This document shows positions 6,407 to 13,793 of a stretch of DNA of 20,998 nt, one piece after another. The translations under genes were made by a program, and so were the position numbers. The DNA is from Alphaproteobacteria bacterium. Lineage in GTDB: Bacteria; Pseudomonadota; Alphaproteobacteria; UBA2136; UBA6156. The stretch covers positions 1-20,998 of the forward strand of contig JAIXZU010000083.1 of NCBI GenBank assembly GCA_027489415.1. The letters are read 5' to 3'. The notes below the pieces were generated by a model. The model was not told the origin of the DNA, searched no databases, and worked only from the letters and a program-made list of their open reading frames with translations. Position 1 is the first letter of the stretch. Each line of letters opens with the position of its first letter.

Positions 6407-7828
6407 TTAGCCTTGGCTGAGGCCGCCGTCCAGCGGAATAAGGCGCAGTGCGACCCATGCGGGCTGCAGGACGGGGATGGTGTTGAGCCAAGCGTTAGCT
6501 GATTTGATGGTTTTATACATGTTACCGGAGAGACCGCCGCCTTCCCATGGCACCCAGCTGGCTTTTGCAGCCTCCCCCGAGCGCTGGTGCAGCATGTAGA
6601 TGCCTTTGACGGGGTCCTGTTTCAGATAGATACCGGTGTGGGTGATGCCGCCGCCCGGAACACCACATGTTTTGCCGACAACCACACAGTACTTATTGTT
6701 GTAGTTGGCAGTGGAAATAGGCGTGCCGGGGGCAAGATTGGCGCCGCGGACGGGTTGGTCTCCATACCATGTGCTGGCGGGGCCGACTTCGGGGCTGAAG
6801 TATTTGGTGAGGGAGGCGCATTGTTCGCCGTTTTCAGCACAATTACTTGTTTTGGGGTCGCAGTAGAACTTACCTGCGAGGGCCTCCCACGCGGCTATGG
6901 ACTGGCCACCGCCCATGCCGCCGGGGTTGGGGGTGCCGACGTCGGCGCCGGTGAGTTGGACGTCGCAGTTATACTTTTTGCGGGCTTCGGCCTTGGATTT
7001 TGCTTTGGCTTTGGCTTCGGCTCTGGCCTTGGCGTTGGCAGTGGCTTTAGCGACGCTGCCGTTTGCGTGGATGTCGTCGTCGGCGTCCTTGCCGGATACT
7101 TTGAAAGCGGTGGTGGGGTTGTCGTCGGTCGCTTTGCCGGGGGCGGTGTCCGTGGAGGCGGGGGCGCAGGCCTCGGCGCGGGCTTTTTCTTCTTTGGCCT
7201 GTTCCCTGGCGGCTTTTTCCGCGGCAGCTTTTTCCGCAGCTATTTGTTGCGGGGATTTGAAGACCTGTGCGGTGTTGGGCGAGGCGACGCCGGTATTTCC
7301 GCCGAGTGCTGCACCCAGGAGGCCGCCGGGATTGCCGGTGGCGAGGCCACCGAAGTTACCTATGCCGTTACCGAGGATTTGGCCGAGCATTTGCTGGCCG
7401 ATTTGTTGCAGGGGATTGCTGGAGGAGGAGTCGTCCTCCGCTGAGGAACCACTCGTGCTGGAGCCTGAGCCGGTGTTGGTTGAGGTGTCCGACGTCGGGG
7501 CCGTGTTGATGTAGGCGTAGAGGATGGTGGCGGCTTCCTCCAGCTTGGTGACTTCGGCGACGGCTTTGGCGTAGTCCGCCTCCGTGACGTCGGTTTCTCC
7601 GGCGTTGAGGCGGATGCGGATATCCACTGCCTTGGCTTTGGCCTTGGTGATTTCGGTTTTCAGCGTGGTGTAGTTTTGCTGGACCGAGGCTTGCTGGACG
7701 GGGGTGAGGTCTTCGTAGGCGGTTGACTCAGTTGTGATTTCGGTTGTCAGGGCGGCATTGACGGGGGAACTGAAGCACAGAACAGCCGCTAGGAGAAGGC
7801 TGAGCTTGGCTAAGCTATTGAATTTCAT
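6407..7828 (-). CDS. Exported multidomain protein with BPSL0067-like cysteine peptidase/amidase domain
   Basis: A 473-residue protein. Residues 1-25 are a Sec signal peptide ending VNA. A helical region (35-108) follows, then a Ser/Thr/acidic linker (110-140), a Gly/Asn/Leu segment (145-182), an Ala/Lys/Glu helix (195-220) and an Ala/Lys-rich stretch (259-285). The C-terminal domain (about 303-430) resembles the BPSL0067 group of NlpC/P60-fold cysteine hydrolases, related to peptidoglycan amidases. It has GEQCASL with the likely nucleophile C337, W354 before VRG, PGTPIST (368-374), and ITHTGIYL with the likely base H397, then LHQRSG. Extra cysteines (C323, C330, C381, C388) may form disulphides. 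The start at 7828 gives the clean signal peptide; a Shine-Dalgarno is not obvious, and ATGs at 7876/7879 would only lengthen the n-region. Peptidoglycan as substrate is a guess. Confidence 0.75.
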   Translation of the reverse strand: MKFNSLAKLSLLLAAVLCFSSPVNAALTTEITTESTAYEDLTPVQQASVQQNYTTLKTEITKAKAKAVDIRIRLNAGETDVTEADYAKAVAEVTKLEEAATILYAYINTAPTSDTSTNTGSGSSTSGSSAEDDSSSSNPLQQIGQQMLGQILGNGIGNFGGLATGNPGGLLGAALGGNTGVASPNTAQVFKSPQQIAAEKAAAEKAAREQAKEEKARAEACAPASTDTAPGKATDDNPTTAFKVSGKDADDDIHANGSVAKATANAKARAEAKAKAKSKAEARKKYNCDVQLTGADVGTPNPGGMGGGQSIAAWEALAGKFYCDPKTSNCAENGEQCASLTKYFSPEVGPASTWYGDQPVRGANLAPGTPISTANYNNKYCVVVGKTCGVPGGGITHTGIYLKQDPVKGIYMLHQRSGEAAKASWVPWEGGGLSGNMYKTIKSANAWLNTIPVLQPAWVALRLIPLDGGLSQG

Positions 7829-7869
7829 GGGTCGTTGGTACGTCAAAGGGAGCACTCTCTTGCTGTGTT

Positions 7870-7893
7870 CCTTCATCATGGGGTTGATGAAGG
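7870..7893 (-). other. Intercistronic hairpin
   Basis: CCTTCATCA (7870-7878) is matched by TGATGAAGG (7885-7893) around a six-base loop, in the leader between the EF-hand gene and the peptidase gene. No T-run follows on the minus strand, so it is not an ordinary terminator. It could stabilise the mRNA or tune expression of the second gene. Confidence 0.45.
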
Positions 7894-7946
7894 GGAATTT
7901 CAAGGCTGAACAGAGTTATGCCCTGCACCTTGTGGGGGGGAGCTGG

Positions 7947-8462
7947 TTAGGTGGTGGTGTAGCGGCTGAGAAGGTTTTGGATCAGGGCTTGGGTGGACTC
8001 CGAGAGACCGCCAAACAGCCCTGCAGAGGCGACGGCATTGGTGTTACCGCCGGTGAGCAGGCTGGTGAGGCTGCTGGAGGCTGAACCGCCCCCTAAGAGT
8101 GAGGTGGTGAGTGAGCCTGCATTGGTATTGAAGAGGGCAGGGGTAGCCGCTGCGCTGCCGAGAAGGGTATTAAAAGCCCCGCCGCTGGCGATTTCCTGAC
8201 CCTGCAACAGCACGGCTTGCACCTGTGTGGCGAGATTGATGCCGGCGGTGAGTTCCTGTGAGGTGAGTTCGTTGTTGCCGTCCGTGTCCAGCTTCTGGAA
8301 CGAGGTGGTGCCCTTGGCGGTGAGGCCCGGAATGGTTTGGGCGGCGGCGGCAAATTCGGTTTTGGAGAGGCTGCCGTTTGCGTTGGTATCCGCGCGCTTA
8401 AAGGACTTCTGGAGTTGGGCCAGAGAGTTGGCGGTGGTGGCGAGTTCGGCAATTGTTGGCAT
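7947..8462 (-). CDS. EF-hand protein
   Basis: A 171-residue protein with a paired EF-hand. Loop 1 is D25-T-N27-A-N29-G-S31-L-S33-K-T-E36 and loop 2 is D59-T-D61-G-N63-N-E65-L-T67-S-Q-E70. Both have the calcium-liganding residues at positions 1, 3, 5, 9 and 12; loop 2 has Asn where Gly is usual at position 6. Residues 85-171 are low-complexity Ser/Gly/Ala/Leu with no charge, then a short helix ending SRYTTT. There is no signal peptide, so it is either cytoplasmic or exported by a signal-independent route. AAGGAAAG seven bases before ATG 8462 and a TATAAT at 8490-8485 support the start. It heads a minus-strand block with the peptidase (119-nt gap) and the small exported protein. Its link to them is by position only. 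Confidence 0.85.
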   Translation of the reverse strand: MPTIAELATTANSLAQLQKSFKRADTNANGSLSKTEFAAAAQTIPGLTAKGTTSFQKLDTDGNNELTSQELTAGINLATQVQAVLLQGQEIASGGAFNTLLGSAAATPALFNTNAGSLTTSLLGGGSASSSLTSLLTGGNTNAVASAGLFGGLSESTQALIQNLLSRYTTT

Positions 8463-8484
8463 GGGATGCGCTTTCCTTGATAAG

Positions 8485-8513
8485 ATTATAGCATGTTATG
8501 AGAGGTTTGCTGA
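8485..8513 (-). promoter_or_regulatory. Promoter of the EF-hand/peptidase block
   Basis: On the minus strand a perfect TATAAT (8490-8485) lies about 23 bases before the EF-hand start codon. The -35 position at 17 bp is TCAGCA, matching TTGACA at only three positions. Transcription would begin near 8478. Confidence 0.45.
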
Positions 8514-8585
8514 CTTTTTTTGAGTTGGCGGGCGATTGGGTGATGGTTGGTGCGTATGCAGGTGTCTTTTGTGATTTAGATTGCG

Positions 8586-8634
8586 TATTCAATTAATATG
8601 TTATAAAATATAATAGTATACAAATTAAGTATAC
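8586..8634 (+). promoter_or_regulatory. pnuC promoter with overlapping palindromic operator
   Basis: A perfect TATAAT lies at 8609-8614 with a weak -35 (TATTCA, 8586-8591, 17-bp spacer). Immediately downstream, two copies of the self-complementary GTATAC (8616-8621 and 8629-8634) are separated by seven bases, giving an imperfect dyad across the expected start site near 8621. That is where a repressor would sit. NAD genes in related bacteria are controlled by repressors such as NrtR or NadQ, but I cannot match this dyad to a known consensus. Confidence 0.45.
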
Positions 8635-8654
8635 GAACCACCTGACACCTTCAT

Positions 8655-8668
8655 GCTGCGAGAGCAGC
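8655..8668 (+). other. Small leader hairpin with GNRA loop
   Basis: GCTGC (8655-8659), loop GAGA, GCAGC (8664-8668), in the pnuC 5' leader 12 bases before the Shine-Dalgarno. GAGA is a GNRA tetraloop. It may be chance or a stability element. Confidence 0.3.
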
Positions 8669-8692
8669 CTTGCCTCTTGAAAGGAGAGAGCC

Positions 8693-9472
8693 ATGAGCAA
8701 CCCTAACTTGATTGAGCTGTTTACCCCAGCTATGACCACCCTGAAGATGATTGAAACCGACCCGATGGGCTTTATGTCGAAGTTCGCTGGAAGCCAGCTG
8801 GAATGGTGGGCGGTGGCGGCGACGCTGCTGTCGGTCATTCTGGCCGCACGGCAGAACGTGCTGACCTGGCCTGTGGGCCTGGTGGCCGTGGTGCTGTACG
8901 GCGTGCTGTTTTCTGAAGTTTTGCTGTACTCCGAAGTGGGGCTTCAGCTGTTCTTCTTTGTGACCCAGTTTGTCGGCTGGACCGCATGGATCCGGATGGT
9001 GGTGCGTTTGCCGAACGAGACCACCGGACAAGTTGTGGCGCGGACCCTGATGCAGGGACTGCGCTTTAAGTCGGTTGAGATGATTTCCCAGCCGGAAGAA
9101 CAACTGCGCAGCCTGAGCCTGCGTGAATGCGGCCGCTGGCTGCTGTGGATGCTTGCCGGTTGGGTGGTGGTTGCCCTGTTGACCTTCTGGGCTGGTGGCA
9201 CCTTGCCCGTATGGGATGGTGCGCTGAGCGTGATGAGCGTTGCGGCGCAGTTGCTGCTGATACGCAAGTACTGGCAGAGCTGGGTGCTGTGGGTGCTGGT
9301 GGATATCCTGGCGATCGGTATCTATTCCTACAAGGAATTGTACGCGAGCGCGGGGCTTTACGGCATGGTGCTGCTGCCGATTGCGGCTTTCGGGCTGGTG
9401 AGCTGGTTTAGCCAGTATCGTCAGCAGAAGGCTGCAGGTGGCGCAACCCTGCGAGCTGCACCGGCTGAGTAA
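8693..9472 (+). CDS. pnuC: Nicotinamide riboside transporter PnuC
   Basis: Inner-membrane facilitator for nicotinamide riboside, 259 residues. The family pattern is clear: EWWAVAATLLSVILAARQNVLTWPVG (about 37-62) with the conserved LEW...N...WP spacing, a second span with LYSEVGLQLFFF, the GW-AW motif (GWTAWIRMV, about 97-105), and near the C terminus WQSWVLWVLVDILAIGIY. About seven hydrophobic segments are seen. Between residues 110 and 142 there is a hydrophilic loop larger than in many PnuC proteins. AAAGGAGAG six bases before ATG 8693 is a strong ribosome binding site. The next gene, 76 nt downstream, is a NadR-like kinase/adenylyltransferase. This explains the transport logic, since phosphorylation by the kinase traps imported riboside. 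Confidence 0.93.
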   Translation: MSNPNLIELFTPAMTTLKMIETDPMGFMSKFAGSQLEWWAVAATLLSVILAARQNVLTWPVGLVAVVLYGVLFSEVLLYSEVGLQLFFFVTQFVGWTAWIRMVVRLPNETTGQVVARTLMQGLRFKSVEMISQPEEQLRSLSLRECGRWLLWMLAGWVVVALLTFWAGGTLPVWDGALSVMSVAAQLLLIRKYWQSWVLWVLVDILAIGIYSYKELYASAGLYGMVLLPIAAFGLVSWFSQYRQQKAAGGATLRAAPAE

Positions 9473-9500
9473 GACAGACTGAGCATGAGATGAAACCTGT

Positions 9501-9525
9501 GGGTGGGGGCATGGTGCCCCCACCC
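9501..9525 (+). other. Perfect GC-rich hairpin between pnuC and nadR-like gene
   Basis: GGGTGGGGGCA (9501-9511) pairs perfectly with TGCCCCCACCC (9515-9525) around a TGG loop. No T-run follows, so it does not look like an ordinary terminator. It sits 23 bases before the downstream start codon and could set differential stability or partial termination inside the operon. Confidence 0.6.
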
Positions 9526-9548
9526 GACAAGACAAGGGACTACAGACC

Positions 9549-10634
9549 ATGACAGAGCGTTTTATGCGGCCTGAGAGGCTTATCAAGGCCCATGTGGCGA
9601 TGCGATTTGGCAATGGTGTCGTGCTCGGTAAATTCATGCCGCCGCACAACGGACACCTGTACCTGATTGAGTTTGCACGGGCCTGCTGCTACCGGCTGAC
9701 CATCATTGTATGTGCGCTGGATGAAGAACCGATACCCGGCCATATTCGGTATGGCTGGATGAAGGAGCTTTACCCCGACTGCAATGTGGTGCTGCTTGAC
9801 CGGCCGATTCCGCAATATCCGGACGAGAGCCCGGATTTTTTTACCATATGGGCCGACACCGTGCGGCGTGTGTGTGGAGAGGCTTGGAAGCCGGACGTGT
9901 TTTTCGCCTCTGAAAGCTATGGCTATGACATGGCAGCCGCCCTTGGCTGCGTGTTCATGCCCGTGGATGAGCGGCGCGAGCTGGTGCCGGTTTCCGGCAC
10001 TAAGGTACGGCGTGACCCGATGACGAACTGGGACTACCTGCACCCTGTGGTACGCCCGTACTTTGTGAAGCGGGTAGCGGTTATCGGGCCGGAGTCCTCT
10101 GGCAAAAGCAGCCTTAGCAAGCGTTTGGCGGACCACTTTGCGACCTGCTACGTGAGCGAATATGCGCGGGGCATGTTGGCCAGCTATGGTGAACATGTGC
10201 CGGGCTATAATGAGGCCGAGCCGCAGCTTGAGGATATTTCGACCATTGCCCGCGGGCAGCTGGTGAGTGAGATGGCCTTGGCGAAACAAGCGAACAAGGT
10301 GCTGTTTACGGACACCGATTTGCTGACGACGGCGTTCTGGAGCAACTGGTACTTTCAGCAAGTGCCGGAATGGGTGGATGAGTTGGCGCATAGCCAGACT
10401 TACCACCTGACGTTGCTGATGGACCCGAGGCCTGTTGCGGATGCCTATGTACCGGATATTCAGCGCCCGATGCCTGACCTGCAGCAGCGGGTTGAGATGT
10501 ACAAGGCTTTGCGGTTGTCCCTGATTGCGTTGCACAGGCCGTTTGTGGAAATTAACGGCAATGACTGGGCGACACGTGAGGAACAGGCGATTAAGGCGGT
10601 CACGCAGTTGATTCAGCCTGCGAATACCGATTAG
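9549..10634 (+). CDS. nadR: NadR-like bifunctional NMN adenylyltransferase / nicotinamide riboside kinase
   Basis: A 361-residue cytoplasmic enzyme with two domains. The N-terminal nucleotidyltransferase domain has GKFMPPHNGH (27-36, the HxGH active-site motif) and VSGTKVRRDP (148-157), which binds ATP phosphates; it joins AMP to NMN. The C-terminal P-loop kinase has GPESSGKSS (180-188), YVSEYAR (201-207) and FTDTD; it phosphorylates nicotinamide riboside. The joint WDYLHPVVRPYFVKRVAVIG is very like that of enterobacterial NadR. The N-terminal helix-turn-helix of E. coli NadR is absent, so this form should be an enzyme and not a repressor. It follows pnuC in one operon and completes riboside to NAD in two steps. 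AAGGGA lies about ten bases before ATG 9549; ATGs at residues 6 and 18 are alternatives. A terminator follows. Confidence 0.93.
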   Translation: MTERFMRPERLIKAHVAMRFGNGVVLGKFMPPHNGHLYLIEFARACCYRLTIIVCALDEEPIPGHIRYGWMKELYPDCNVVLLDRPIPQYPDESPDFFTIWADTVRRVCGEAWKPDVFFASESYGYDMAAALGCVFMPVDERRELVPVSGTKVRRDPMTNWDYLHPVVRPYFVKRVAVIGPESSGKSSLSKRLADHFATCYVSEYARGMLASYGEHVPGYNEAEPQLEDISTIARGQLVSEMALAKQANKVLFTDTDLLTTAFWSNWYFQQVPEWVDELAHSQTYHLTLLMDPRPVADAYVPDIQRPMPDLQQRVEMYKALRLSLIALHRPFVEINGNDWATREEQAIKAVTQLIQPANTD

Positions 10635-10640
10635 CGAACA

Positions 10641-10667
10641 AAAAGCCCGGCGATGCCGGGCTTTTTT
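10641..10667. terminator. Bidirectional rho-independent terminator
   Basis: AAAAGCCCGGC (10641-10651) and GCCGGGCTTTT (10655-10665) with a GAT loop and six T. It ends the pnuC operon and, on the other strand, the PHA synthase gene. Confidence 0.93.
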
Positions 10668-10682
10668 ATGTGGGTGGTTGCC

Positions 10683-12497
10683 CTATTTTTCCAGCACGTA
10701 TGTGCCCGGGGCGCTGCCAAGAGGTTTGTATTTGGCGTTGCCTGCGGTTTTGAGCGCGGCGGTTTTGGGGCCTGATTGGCCGCTGAGCCATGAGGCGTAG
10801 TCCGGCCACCAGCTGTCCTGTGTTTCGGAGGCGGTTTTGAGCCAGGATTCGGCGGTGGGCATGGTGCCATCCGCGACCCAGAAGCTGCGTTTAACGGGTT
10901 TGCCTTCCGGTGTGGGAGGATTGACGACGCCGGCGACGTGGCCAGCTTTGGACAGGACAAAGCGCTTGGATTTGGAGGCCATGCCGGCGAAGGGGGTGTA
11001 GCAGCTCTCCCATGGGGTGATGTGGTCGTTGATCGCGGAGACCATGTACATGGGGAGGTCGAGCTTGCGGAGGTCTATCCCCTTGCCCAGCACCTGAAGT
11101 TTGCCTGGTTTGGACATGAGGTTTTCCAGATACAGATTCCGCAGATACCAGCCGTGCATGGCGGCGGGCATGCGGGTGGAGTCGTCGTTCCAGTAAAGGA
11201 TGTCGAACGGGAAAGGCTGTTTTCCCATGAGGTAGTTGTTGGTGACGTAAGACCAGATCATGTCGTTGGCGCGCATCATGCTGAAGGTGGTGGCCATGGA
11301 TTTGCCGTCGAGGACACCGTCACGTTCCATGCGGGCTTCCAGAGCGGTGAGTTGCGCGTCGTCGGTGAAGAGGCAGAGTTCTCCGGCTTTGCTGAAGTCT
11401 GTCAGGGTGGTGAAGAAGGTTGCCGAGTTGATGCGTTTGTCGTTGTTCTGCTGCATGACCGAAAGAGCGGCTGAGAGCATGGTACCGCCGATGCAGTAGC
11501 CGATGGCGTTGACGCTGTCTTCCCCTGTTATGGAGCAGGTGGCGTCGATGGCGGCGTATAGGCCGTCGGTAATATAGTTTTCGAAGCCGACGTTTTTATA
11601 GTCCGCGGTGGGGTTCTTCCAACTGACCATGAAGACGGTGAAGCCTTGTTCCACCATGTACTTGACGAAGCTGTTGGCGGGCTGGAGGTCCAGGATGTAG
11701 AAGCGGTTGATCCATGGTGGGCAGATGACCAGCGGTTTTTTGTGTGTTTGCGGGGTGGTAGGGGTGTATTGGATCAGTTCTATCAGGTGGTTACGGAAGA
11801 CTACGGTGCCCGGTGTTACGGCGATGTTCCCGCCCACTTGGAACTTGGAGTAATCCGTGGTGCTGATGCCGCCGCGATTGTAATCGTTCAAGAAGTTCTG
11901 GAAGCCTTCGATCAGGCTTTCACCTTTGGTTGAGAGGGCGGTGCTGAGGGCTTCCGGGTTGGTGGCGAGGAAGTTGCTGGGGCTGAGAGCGTCAATAAAC
12001 TGGCGGGTGTAGAAGTCTACGCGGGAGCGGTCGAAGTCCGACAGGTTACGTGTCTGGGCGATGGTGGAGACCAGGAACTGCGAGGTGAGCAGGTAGGATT
12101 GCTTCATGAGGTCGAAGATCGAGGAGTTCCAGCTTTCGTGGGAGAAGCGGCGGTCGTCCTTGGCTGGAGTTACTACGGGGGAGGTGGTGCGCCCCATCAT
12201 CTGTTCCATGAGATTGGCGCCGAGGGCGAGGTGGGCCTGATGCCACTGCATGGTTTGCTGCATGAGCATGTGCGGTTCAGCGGACAAAGCGGTGGCAGCG
12301 TTGCCGAAAGCCTGCATGATGGGTTGCATGGCGTGCATCTGTTCCAGCATTTGCTGGCTGGACTGGCCACTGGCCTGAGCGGCCAGTTTTTCGGCCATTT
12401 GATTCAGGCCCTTCTGAAAAACCTGTGTGGCTTGTTCGACAAGGTGCGTGGAGTTAATTGAAGAGGAAGATGGATTGGACATGGACAGACCGGGCAT
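10683..12497 (-). CDS. phaC: Poly(3-hydroxyalkanoate) synthase, class I type
   Basis: Polymerises 3-hydroxyacyl-CoA into polyester carbon-storage granules. At 604 residues from the first ATG it has the size of class I enzymes, which work without a PhaE/PhaR partner. The alpha/beta-hydrolase catalytic triad is visible: C335 in the lipase-like box GYCIGG (333-338), D491 in SAINDHITPW and H520 in KAGHVAG. The poorly conserved N terminus (1-110) is rich in Gln, Met and Ala and probably helical. Other conserved blocks are WINRFYILDL and FMVSWKNP. The start is uncertain: ATG 12497 and ATG 12482 (MSNPSS) both lack a Shine-Dalgarno. It is divergent from the 12567 gene with under 90 bp between. No phaA, phaB, phasin or phaR gene is adjacent. 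Confidence 0.95.
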   Translation of the reverse strand: MPGLSMSNPSSSSINSTHLVEQATQVFQKGLNQMAEKLAAQASGQSSQQMLEQMHAMQPIMQAFGNAATALSAEPHMLMQQTMQWHQAHLALGANLMEQMMGRTTSPVVTPAKDDRRFSHESWNSSIFDLMKQSYLLTSQFLVSTIAQTRNLSDFDRSRVDFYTRQFIDALSPSNFLATNPEALSTALSTKGESLIEGFQNFLNDYNRGGISTTDYSKFQVGGNIAVTPGTVVFRNHLIELIQYTPTTPQTHKKPLVICPPWINRFYILDLQPANSFVKYMVEQGFTVFMVSWKNPTADYKNVGFENYITDGLYAAIDATCSITGEDSVNAIGYCIGGTMLSAALSVMQQNNDKRINSATFFTTLTDFSKAGELCLFTDDAQLTALEARMERDGVLDGKSMATTFSMMRANDMIWSYVTNNYLMGKQPFPFDILYWNDDSTRMPAAMHGWYLRNLYLENLMSKPGKLQVLGKGIDLRKLDLPMYMVSAINDHITPWESCYTPFAGMASKSKRFVLSKAGHVAGVVNPPTPEGKPVKRSFWVADGTMPTAESWLKTASETQDSWWPDYASWLSGQSGPKTAALKTAGNAKYKPLGSAPGTYVLEK

Positions 12498-12566
12498 TCT
12501 TGTTTTTCTATGGGGCAGCTATTCAACAAAACATACGGGCAGATGAGCTGCTTGGCAAGGAAACGC

Positions 12567-13736
12567 ATGACCATCGCGCATCAATTTGGCAGCACTGCTT
12601 ACGGGCGGAAACATCGGACAATTCTGGTTGCAGGGCGAGGTGAGGCGGCGGTTGCTGTTGTTCATGCCATTGCCAAGTTGCCCATGGTTGGGAGTGTTCG
12701 GCAAATTGCCCAGTTGGACATGAAGACTGCCGGTGCCCAGTTGGCTGGTGGCGATTTGCTGGTTGATATGACGGGGGGCGTGGCCAACGCCTTCCAGACC
12801 GTGATGGCGGCCCTTGAGCAAGGTATGGCCTGCGTGACCGCCAACCCGATGCTGGTGGCCGCCCATGGACGTGTGCTGCGCAATGCCGCACGAGGCCAGC
12901 ATGCGTTTTTTGGTTTTCAGGGGGCTGGTTTTGGTATGCCGGTTGCCGAGATGATGGCGGCGACCACACCCCACAAAGTGACGGTGAGTTTTGTGACCGC
13001 AGCCAGCATGGCGCTGGCTCGGATGGCTTTCCGCAACGAGAGCCTGGCCCATGTGAGTGCCCACCTGAAAATGCAGAACATCGATTTGAGTGACTGGGGT
13101 GGAAAAGTAACCCAAGCGCGAGCCCTAGCCTTGCGCAGCCAGTGGTTTAATGAGGAATTGCGCGGACAAAACCTGTTGCGTGTAAGTGTGGAGCAGGTGG
13201 AGCCTGCGGATGTGCGGCGGTTGCGTGAGTTTGGACTGCAACCGGTGTTTGCAGCGGATATTCGTAAGGATGAGGTTTACACTGGGCCGATGGCGGTGGC
13301 AGTGGGTAGCCCCCTTGTTCATGCCAATGTGCAGGATGTGATGGTGGCTGAGACTGAGCATGGCGATATTCTGTTGACCCACACTGCTAATGAAACGCAG
13401 CGCATGGTTGCCGGTGTGATAGCAGACATCCGGCAATTCCTGCGTTCAGCGAAGCCTGTTGAGGTTATGGAGCTGCGTGAGAGCGGTTTCAAGCAAGTTG
13501 AGGTACCTGAGCGGGCGTATGTGCGTGTGCCCTACGCCATGCGTGAGCGTGTGCTTGGATTTAAACCGGAAATTCTGACCGAACGGGTTGATGGAGATGG
13601 CCAGTGGCAGGCGGTGATTGCAGTGGAGCGGGTGAGTGAGCTCCAGCTGAGTGCGGCTGGTGGCATGGTTTACCCGTTGAGCGGTGCATGGGAACCCCCT
13701 GCTGCCAGTAGTGGCGGATTGCGTTTGGTCGGTTGA
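12567..13736 (+). CDS. Divergent homoserine dehydrogenase-like protein
   Basis: A 389-residue protein with the layout of homoserine dehydrogenase: a Rossmann start (ILVAGRGEAAVAVV, 19-32), the DLLVDMTGG strand (63-71), AALEQGMACVTANPMLVAAHG (81-101), and a C-terminal part of the cofactor fold, MVAGVIADIRQFL (280-292). In the enzyme the TAN is followed by a conserved Lys, here Pro. The family's GGIP block is QGAGFGMPV. The substrate segment with NGTTNYI is replaced by VSFVTAASMALA, and the catalytic Lys in the D-G-x-K region seems to be Arg or absent. It may therefore bind NAD(P) without the usual activity, or act on another substrate. AAGGA five bases before ATG 12567 chooses this start over ATGs at 12510 and 12543. 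It is divergent from phaC and ends at a terminator. Confidence 0.6.
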   Translation: MTIAHQFGSTAYGRKHRTILVAGRGEAAVAVVHAIAKLPMVGSVRQIAQLDMKTAGAQLAGGDLLVDMTGGVANAFQTVMAALEQGMACVTANPMLVAAHGRVLRNAARGQHAFFGFQGAGFGMPVAEMMAATTPHKVTVSFVTAASMALARMAFRNESLAHVSAHLKMQNIDLSDWGGKVTQARALALRSQWFNEELRGQNLLRVSVEQVEPADVRRLREFGLQPVFAADIRKDEVYTGPMAVAVGSPLVHANVQDVMVAETEHGDILLTHTANETQRMVAGVIADIRQFLRSAKPVEVMELRESGFKQVEVPERAYVRVPYAMRERVLGFKPEILTERVDGDGQWQAVIAVERVSELQLSAAGGMVYPLSGAWEPPAASSGGLRLVG

Positions 13737-13752
13737 GGCAATCTTCCTTTAA

Positions 13753-13779
13753 AAAAACCCGGCGATTGGCCGGGTTTTT
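13753..13779. terminator. Bidirectional rho-independent terminator
   Basis: AAAAACCCGGC (13753-13763) pairs with GCCGGGTTTTT (13769-13779) around GATTG. It lies between the convergent homoserine-dehydrogenase-like gene and mscL and has A and T runs on both sides. Confidence 0.92.
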
Positions 13780-13793
13780 GATTTGAGGTGGGG

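Noticed and set aside
6970..7060. Repetitive GCTTTGGCTT-like tract resembling a tandem repeat or CRISPR
   Set aside because: It is degenerate coding sequence for the Ala/Lys-rich segment of the peptidase; there are no conserved repeat-spacer units.
6587..7514. Glycine-, alanine- and phenylalanine-rich plus-strand frames opposite the exported peptidase gene
   Set aside because: They mirror the low-complexity Ala/Lys/Ser codons of the minus-strand gene and have no start signals.
8600..8692. NAD-sensing riboswitch in the pnuC leader
   Set aside because: I could not recognise the conserved features of the known NAD+ or pnuC-motif RNAs; only one short hairpin is visible and an operator explains the dyad better.
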